The notes under the pieces were generated by a model, which worked only from the letters and a program-made list of their open reading frames with translations, searched no databases and was not told the origin of the DNA. The position numbers were made by a program, and so were the translations under genes. From contig CAISDD010000158.1 in assembly GCA_903883985.1 (NCBI GenBank), positions 1 to 8,741 on the forward strand: DNA of 8,741 bases, read 5' to 3'. This DNA is from an uncultured Pseudomonadota bacterium. GTDB taxonomy: Bacteria; Pseudomonadota; Gammaproteobacteria; Burkholderiales; Thiobacillaceae. Positions 5,512 through 8,741 of the stretch are shown in pieces. Position 1 is the stretch's first letter, and each line of letters opens with the position of its first letter.

Positions 5512-7075
5512 GCCCATACCCGCTGCGGTGCCGGAAGCTTTCTGGCGCTCGCTCGGCCACCTCAACAGTTTCCGTGTCTTCCTGGCCGTCGCGCTGGGTG
5601 TGGCCGGGCTGTTCGCCAGCCAGAGCTTTCATCGCTTCGACTATCCGCGTCTGTTCCAGGCGACCTGTGCGATCTATCTGCTGATCGCGCTGTTGTTCCG
5701 CAGGCCTTTGCTGGCAAGGCGCGAGGGCTTCGAGCGGCAGGTCGATCGCCAGGCTCTGGTCGACATCGTCTGCATCACGTTGTTGATGCATCTGTCCGGG
5801 GGCAATACCAGCGGGATCGGTCTGTTGTTGACCGTTACCCTGGCCGCCGCTGGCATGGTGGCGGAAACCCGCATGGTGTTGTTCTGGTCGGCCGCGGCCA
5901 CGTTGGCCGTCCTGGTCGAGCAGATCGCGCAGACCGCCGTCTCCGATGGCAACGCGGGCGGCTTTGTCCGGGCTGGTTTTCTTTCCATCGGCCTGTTCGC
6001 TTCCGCTCTGCTTTCCCATGCCCTGGCCAAGGGCGCACTGGTGGCTTCCAGCGAAGCAGCGGAAAAAGGGCGTCAGGCGGAGAGCCTTGAGCGCATCAAC
6101 GAGCGGGTGATCCAGGAATTACCCTATGCGGTGATGGCGGTGAATGATCAGGGTGAGGTGTTGCAGCACAATGCGCGCGCCTCCCTGTTGCTCGACGTGC
6201 GCTTCTATCCCGGTTGTGGCCTTGGGACCTGCTCGCCTCGCCTGGCCGAGATGTGGTCGTCCTGGCACGCCGGTGAAACCCTGCCGGCTCACCCCATTCA
6301 GGTCGGCGCGGAGGGGCGGCGCCTGCGAGTGCGTTTCATCGAACTGGAGCCGACGCGGCGCGAAGGGGCTGTGTTGGTGCTGGAAGACATGACTGAGTTG
6401 GAGGCGCAGGCGCAGCGCATGAAACTGGCCTCCCTGGGGTTGCTGACCGCCAACCTGGCGCACGAGATCCGCAACCCCCTTTCGGCCATCCGCCATGCCG
6501 CCGGCATGCTCAGGGAAGAGGCTGCCGACGCCACTTCGGCGAAACTCGCAGCCATCATCGAGAGCAATGCCGAACGCCTCAATTCCTTGGTGGAGGATGT
6601 GCTCTCGCTCAATCGCCGTGATCGCCTGACACGTGAGGCGCTCCCCCTGGCTTCGTGCCTCAGCGCCTTTGTCGAGTCGTTCGTGCAACGCGAAGGCGCC
6701 GCGCCGGAAAGGGTGCTGCTCCAGGTGGTCGGTGACCCTGTCGTCTGTTTCGATGTCATCCATCTGGAGCAGGTATTCTGGAATCTGCTCCGCAATGCCT
6801 GGCGGTTTTGTCTGAAACAACCGGGCAGCATCCGCATTCGTGCCGTGTCGGCCGGAAGTCGCGTGAATTTGGATGTGGCCAACGATGGCCCGGGTATTCC
6901 CGCAGCCTTGCAGTCGCGCCTGTTCGAGCCTTTCTACACAACGGACAAAGCCGGCACCGGGCTGGGTTTGTACATCGCGCGTGAATTGGCCGAGGCCAAT
7001 GGCGCCAGTCTGCACTATGTGGATATCCCGGATGGCGCCCTGTTTCGCCTGACTTGTCAGGCGGCACCATGCTGA
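5486..7075 (+). CDS. pilS: PilS-like sensor histidine kinase
   Basis: Inner-membrane sensor kinase of the type IV pilus regulatory pair, which in Pseudomonas responds to pilin levels and phosphorylates PilR. It has 529 residues from ATG 5486 (a GTG lies immediately before it in frame). About six hydrophobic helices fill residues 30-182 (near 30-46, 57-71, 91-102, 111-126, 130-149 and 161-181). A linker and PAS-like region (about 205-305, LPYAVMAVNDQGEVLQHNARA) follows. The kinase core has H-box LAHEIRNPLS with H326, N-box NLLRNAWRF (N433, N437), G1 NDGPGIP (from 466), F-box LFEPFYTTDKAGTG and G2 GTGLGLYIAREL (from 490). All catalytic motifs are intact. The six-helix layout and the SLGLLTANLAHEIRNPLS motif are typical of PilS. 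The start overlaps the preceding gene by 26 bases and pilR follows 13 bases after the stop. No strong ribosome site is seen, consistent with coupled translation. Confidence 0.93.
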   Translation: MNTAFAATEPIPAAVPEAFWRSLGHLNSFRVFLAVALGVAGLFASQSFHRFDYPRLFQATCAIYLLIALLFRRPLLARREGFERQVDRQALVDIVCITLLMHLSGGNTSGIGLLLTVTLAAAGMVAETRMVLFWSAAATLAVLVEQIAQTAVSDGNAGGFVRAGFLSIGLFASALLSHALAKGALVASSEAAEKGRQAESLERINERVIQELPYAVMAVNDQGEVLQHNARASLLLDVRFYPGCGLGTCSPRLAEMWSSWHAGETLPAHPIQVGAEGRRLRVRFIELEPTRREGAVLVLEDMTELEAQAQRMKLASLGLLTANLAHEIRNPLSAIRHAAGMLREEAADATSAKLAAIIESNAERLNSLVEDVLSLNRRDRLTREALPLASCLSAFVESFVQREGAAPERVLLQVVGDPVVCFDVIHLEQVFWNLLRNAWRFCLKQPGSIRIRAVSAGSRVNLDVANDGPGIPAALQSRLFEPFYTTDKAGTGLGLYIARELAEANGASLHYVDIPDGALFRLTCQAAPC

Positions 7076-7088
7076 TAGGGGTGACTGG

Positions 7089-8402
7089 ATGAAAAGACCG
7101 CGCGTTCTGCTGGTGGATGATGAACCCGACCTGCTCGATCTGCTTGAAATGGATTTGGCACGCATGGGCCTGGACACGGCGCGCGCGACCAGCGTGGCCG
7201 AGGCTCTCCGGCATCTCGGGGCGGCGACCTTCGATCTGTGTCTGACGGACATGCGCCTGCCCGATGGCGGGGGCATCGAGGTTGTGCGTCACATTGCGCT
7301 GTATGCGCCGCGCACGCCGGTGGCCGTGGTCACCGCCTTCGGCTCCGCAGAGAATGCGGTCACCGCGCTCAAGGCCGGTGCCTACGACTACGTCGAGAAG
7401 CCGGTGACCACGGAGAAAATTCGCGGCCTGGTGCGTTCCGCCCTCAAGCTCGCCGATCCCGAGGAACCTGAGCCAGGGCGGGATCTGGTGGGCGACTCCC
7501 CGCCCATGGAGCAGGTGCGCGCCCTGATTGGCAAAGTCGCGCGCAGCCAGGCGCCGGTGTTCATCAGCGGCGAAACCGGCACCGGCAAGGAAGTGGCTGC
7601 GCGCCTGATCCATGTGCGCAGCGCCCGCGCCGAGGCGCCATTCCTCGCGGTGAACTGCGGCGCCATTCCGGAGACGCTGATGGAAAGCGAGTTCTTCGGT
7701 TATCGCAAGGGCGCGTTTACGGGTGCCGACAGCGAGCGCGACGGATTCTTCCAGGCGGGGGCGGGTGGCACGCTGTTTCTCGACGAGATCGTCGAATTAC
7801 CGCTTTCCATGCAGGTCAAGTTGCTACGCGCCATCCAGGAAAAACGCGTGCGCAGGGTGGGTGGCATCCTGGAGGAAGCGGTGGATGTGCGCCTGATCAG
7901 CGCGTCCCACCAGGATCTGCAAGCGGCGATGAATCAAAGGCGCTTCCGTCAGGATCTGTTCTATCGCCTCAATGTCATCGAAATCCACATGCCCGCGCTG
8001 CGCGAGCGGCGCGAGGATGTGGCACACCTAGCGCACTACCTGCTGGCACGATTGTGCGCGGGGAGTGCGCTCCCCACGCTGACGGCGTCCGCGCTCACCG
8101 CGCTGGCGGGGTATGGCTATCCCGGTAATGTGCGTGAACTGGAAAACATCCTGGAACGGGCGCTGGCACTGTGCGAGGATGGCAGGATAGAGGCGGGCGA
8201 CCTGAACCTGACCCCCTTGGCGAGCGGCCCTGACAGCCTGGACCGGGGCCTCGGTTTGCAGGACCAGCTCGATGCGGTGGAGCGCCGGTCCATCCTCGAG
8301 GCACTGCAACGCAGCGATAACAACAAGACCGCAGCCGCGCGCCTTCTTGGGGTCACCTTTCGCTCGCTGCGCTACCGCATGGAGCGGCTGGGCATGGAGT
8401 AG
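7089..8402 (+). CDS. pilR: PilR-like sigma-54-dependent response regulator
   Basis: Transcription activator partner of PilS; in characterised species PilR drives sigma-54-dependent pilA expression. It has 437 residues. The receiver (1-120) has D10/D11, phospho-acceptor D54, T82 and K104. The AAA+ module is complete: Walker A GETGTGKE (161-168), sigma-54-contacting GAFTGA (208-213), Walker B GGTLFLDE (226-233), arginine-finger segment FRQDLFYRL (286-294), MPALRERRED (301-310) and sensor II YPGNVRELEN (344-353). A Fis-type helix-turn-helix closes the protein (NNKTAAARLLGVTFRSLRYRMERLG, about 411-435). The start has a good AGGGG site at 7077-7081, seven bases before the ATG. It is the last gene of the cluster. 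No pilA or other pilus gene lies in the 339 bases downstream, so its target is elsewhere. Confidence 0.96.
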   Translation: MKRPRVLLVDDEPDLLDLLEMDLARMGLDTARATSVAEALRHLGAATFDLCLTDMRLPDGGGIEVVRHIALYAPRTPVAVVTAFGSAENAVTALKAGAYDYVEKPVTTEKIRGLVRSALKLADPEEPEPGRDLVGDSPPMEQVRALIGKVARSQAPVFISGETGTGKEVAARLIHVRSARAEAPFLAVNCGAIPETLMESEFFGYRKGAFTGADSERDGFFQAGAGGTLFLDEIVELPLSMQVKLLRAIQEKRVRRVGGILEEAVDVRLISASHQDLQAAMNQRRFRQDLFYRLNVIEIHMPALRERREDVAHLAHYLLARLCAGSALPTLTASALTALAGYGYPGNVRELENILERALALCEDGRIEAGDLNLTPLASGPDSLDRGLGLQDQLDAVERRSILEALQRSDNNKTAAARLLGVTFRSLRYRMERLGME

Positions 8403-8446
8403 CGCGGTTTGCGATGCCGATTCTTGCGGCCCGGCGAAATTCTTGA

Positions 8447-8486
8447 GTGCGGTTCCCTCTTCTCGGGAAAGGCGTCCGAGCCGCAC
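8447..8486 (+). terminator. Nested hairpin after pilR, possible terminator without T tract
   Basis: Outer arms GTGCGG (8447-8452) and CCGCAC (8481-8486) enclose directly adjoining inner arms TTCCC (8453-8457) and GGGAA (8465-8469) with a 7-base loop; 11 unpaired bases lie on the 3' side. It is the first stable-looking RNA structure after the pilR stop. It is followed by CCCC and not by T residues, so it is at best an imperfect intrinsic terminator or a structure protecting the mRNA 3' end. Confidence 0.25.
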
Positions 8487-8501
8487 CCCAAGTACCCGCG
8501 A

Positions 8502-8547
8502 TGGCCATATCCGTCGCCGCTGATGCGTCGCCCGGTCGGTATGGCCA
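8502..8547. repeat. Imperfect inverted repeat TGGCCATA...TATGGCCA
   Basis: TGGCCATA (8502-8509) and TATGGCCA (8540-8547) are perfect 8-base inverted copies. Skipping one bulged T at 8510, CCG (8511-8513) also pairs with CGG (8537-8539), giving 11 paired bases around a GC-rich loop of 23 bases. It may be part of a dispersed repeat or a structured RNA end; no function can be assigned. Confidence 0.4.
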
Positions 8548-8562
8548 CCAGCTCAAGCCCGC

Positions 8563-8645
8563 GTAGGGCGGATGAGCCGGGCCGGCGTTATCCGCCGAAT
8601 GCCCACCATCCGGCGGAAGGCGCGAAAAACCGCTTTCCGCCCTAC
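8563..8645. repeat. 83-base palindromic MITE/REP-like element
   Basis: Perfect 10-base terminal inverted repeats GTAGGGCGGA (8563-8572) and TCCGCCCTAC (8636-8645) bound the element. Internally it folds as two back-to-back hairpins: GGCGGAT (8567-8573) with ATCCGCC (8590-8596), and GGCGGAA (8612-8618) with TTCCGCC (8635-8641). Similar GTAGGGCGGAT...ATCCGCC sequences are, from memory, dispersed in many beta- and gammaproteobacterial genomes. TA dinucleotides at 8564-8565 and 8643-8644 could be target duplications of an IS630/Tc1-type mover, or just part of the palindrome. No protein is encoded, so any mobility would depend on an enzyme supplied elsewhere. Confidence 0.65.
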
Positions 8646-8703
8646 CTTCAGATTTCCTGGCTCTATATGAAAGACAGTGGGTAGGGTCTCCTGCCAGCGC
8701 TGA

Positions 8704-8741
8704 GAACGAAACTTTTATCGTTCCCACGCTCCAGCGTGGGA
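8704..8741. repeat. REP-like double palindrome, cut by window end
   Basis: GAACGA (8704-8709) is inverted as TCGTTC (8718-8723) around an AT-rich 8-base loop. It adjoins TCCCACGCT (8722-8730) and AGCGTGGGA (8733-8741), which form a tight hairpin with a CC centre. GTTCCCACGCT...AGCGTGGGAA is a motif I know as a frequent extragenic repeat in proteobacteria. The right arm reaches the last base of the window, so the full unit probably continues beyond it. Confidence 0.6.

Larger units (their letters stand above)
8403..8741. other. Non-coding region after pilR, rich in palindromes
   Basis: No convincing gene is seen on either strand in these 339 bases; the open frames have no ribosome sites and no recognisable protein features. 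From left to right the region holds a nested hairpin (8447-8486), an imperfect inverted repeat (8502-8547), an 83-base element with terminal inverted repeats (8563-8645), a plain stretch (8646-8703) and a REP-like double palindrome cut by the window end (8704-8741). The region reads as a landing site for dispersed repeats downstream of an operon. Confidence 0.7.

Noticed and set aside
6119..7276. Long open frame of 385 codons on the - strand over pilS and the start of pilR
   Set aside because: It lies antisense to well-supported PilS/PilR sequence, has no recognisable domain, and its composition is that of a shadow frame in GC-rich coding DNA.
8353..8727. Open frame of 124 codons on the - strand after pilR
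   Set aside because: It runs through several palindromic repeats, contains no domain or membrane pattern, and has no apparent ribosome site.
8403..8741. tRNA, small structured RNA gene or CRISPR array downstream of pilR
   Set aside because: No cloverleaf with conserved T-loop or acceptor end is visible, and the repeats are different palindromes and not regularly spaced identical copies.

Overview
The window is GC-rich (roughly 60% or more by eye) and almost entirely coding on the + strand. Gene content and order (ntrY-ntrX-trkA-trkH, then a PP0621-type small protein with pilS-pilR) point to a betaproteobacterium, perhaps of the Nitrosomonadales/Rhodocyclales type. The class is an inference from gene order and protein flavour; I cannot name a genus.

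Layout. Positions 1-1914 hold a two-component pair: the C-terminal part of an NtrY-like sensor kinase (cut by the window edge) and a complete NtrX-like response regulator. A 58-base gap follows, containing a heptamer-type repeat and a 20-codon mini-ORF that overlaps both neighbours. Positions 1973-4935 encode the Trk potassium uptake system: TrkA (NAD-binding RCK regulator) and TrkH (membrane channel subunit). They are separated by 101 bases with an ATTCCC-N8-GGGAAT palindrome and a T tract. Positions 4995-8402 form a tight, partly overlapping cluster: an unrecognised 102-residue protein, a small membrane-anchored Cys-rich protein of the PP0621 type, and the type IV pilus two-component system PilS-PilR. 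The last 339 bases after pilR contain no credible gene but several palindromic structures, including an 83-base element with perfect 10-base terminal inverted repeats and a REP-like palindrome cut by the window end.

How it works together. NtrYX is usually linked to nitrogen or redox/respiratory control, TrkAH to K+ uptake, and PilSR to sigma-54-dependent pilin transcription. The window therefore shows two sensor/regulator pairs flanking a K+ transporter. The two regulators contrast sharply. PilR has every hallmark of an active sigma-54 activator. The NtrX-like protein keeps its receiver and Fis-type DNA-binding domains but has lost the Walker A lysine, Walker B aspartate, the GAFTGA loop, both arginine fingers and the sensor II arginine. 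It is probably an ATPase-dead regulator that does not work through sigma-54.

I see no wholly new multi-gene system. The most unusual items are the degenerate NtrX, the mini-ORF and repeat bridging ntrX and trkA, and the cluster of palindromes after pilR.
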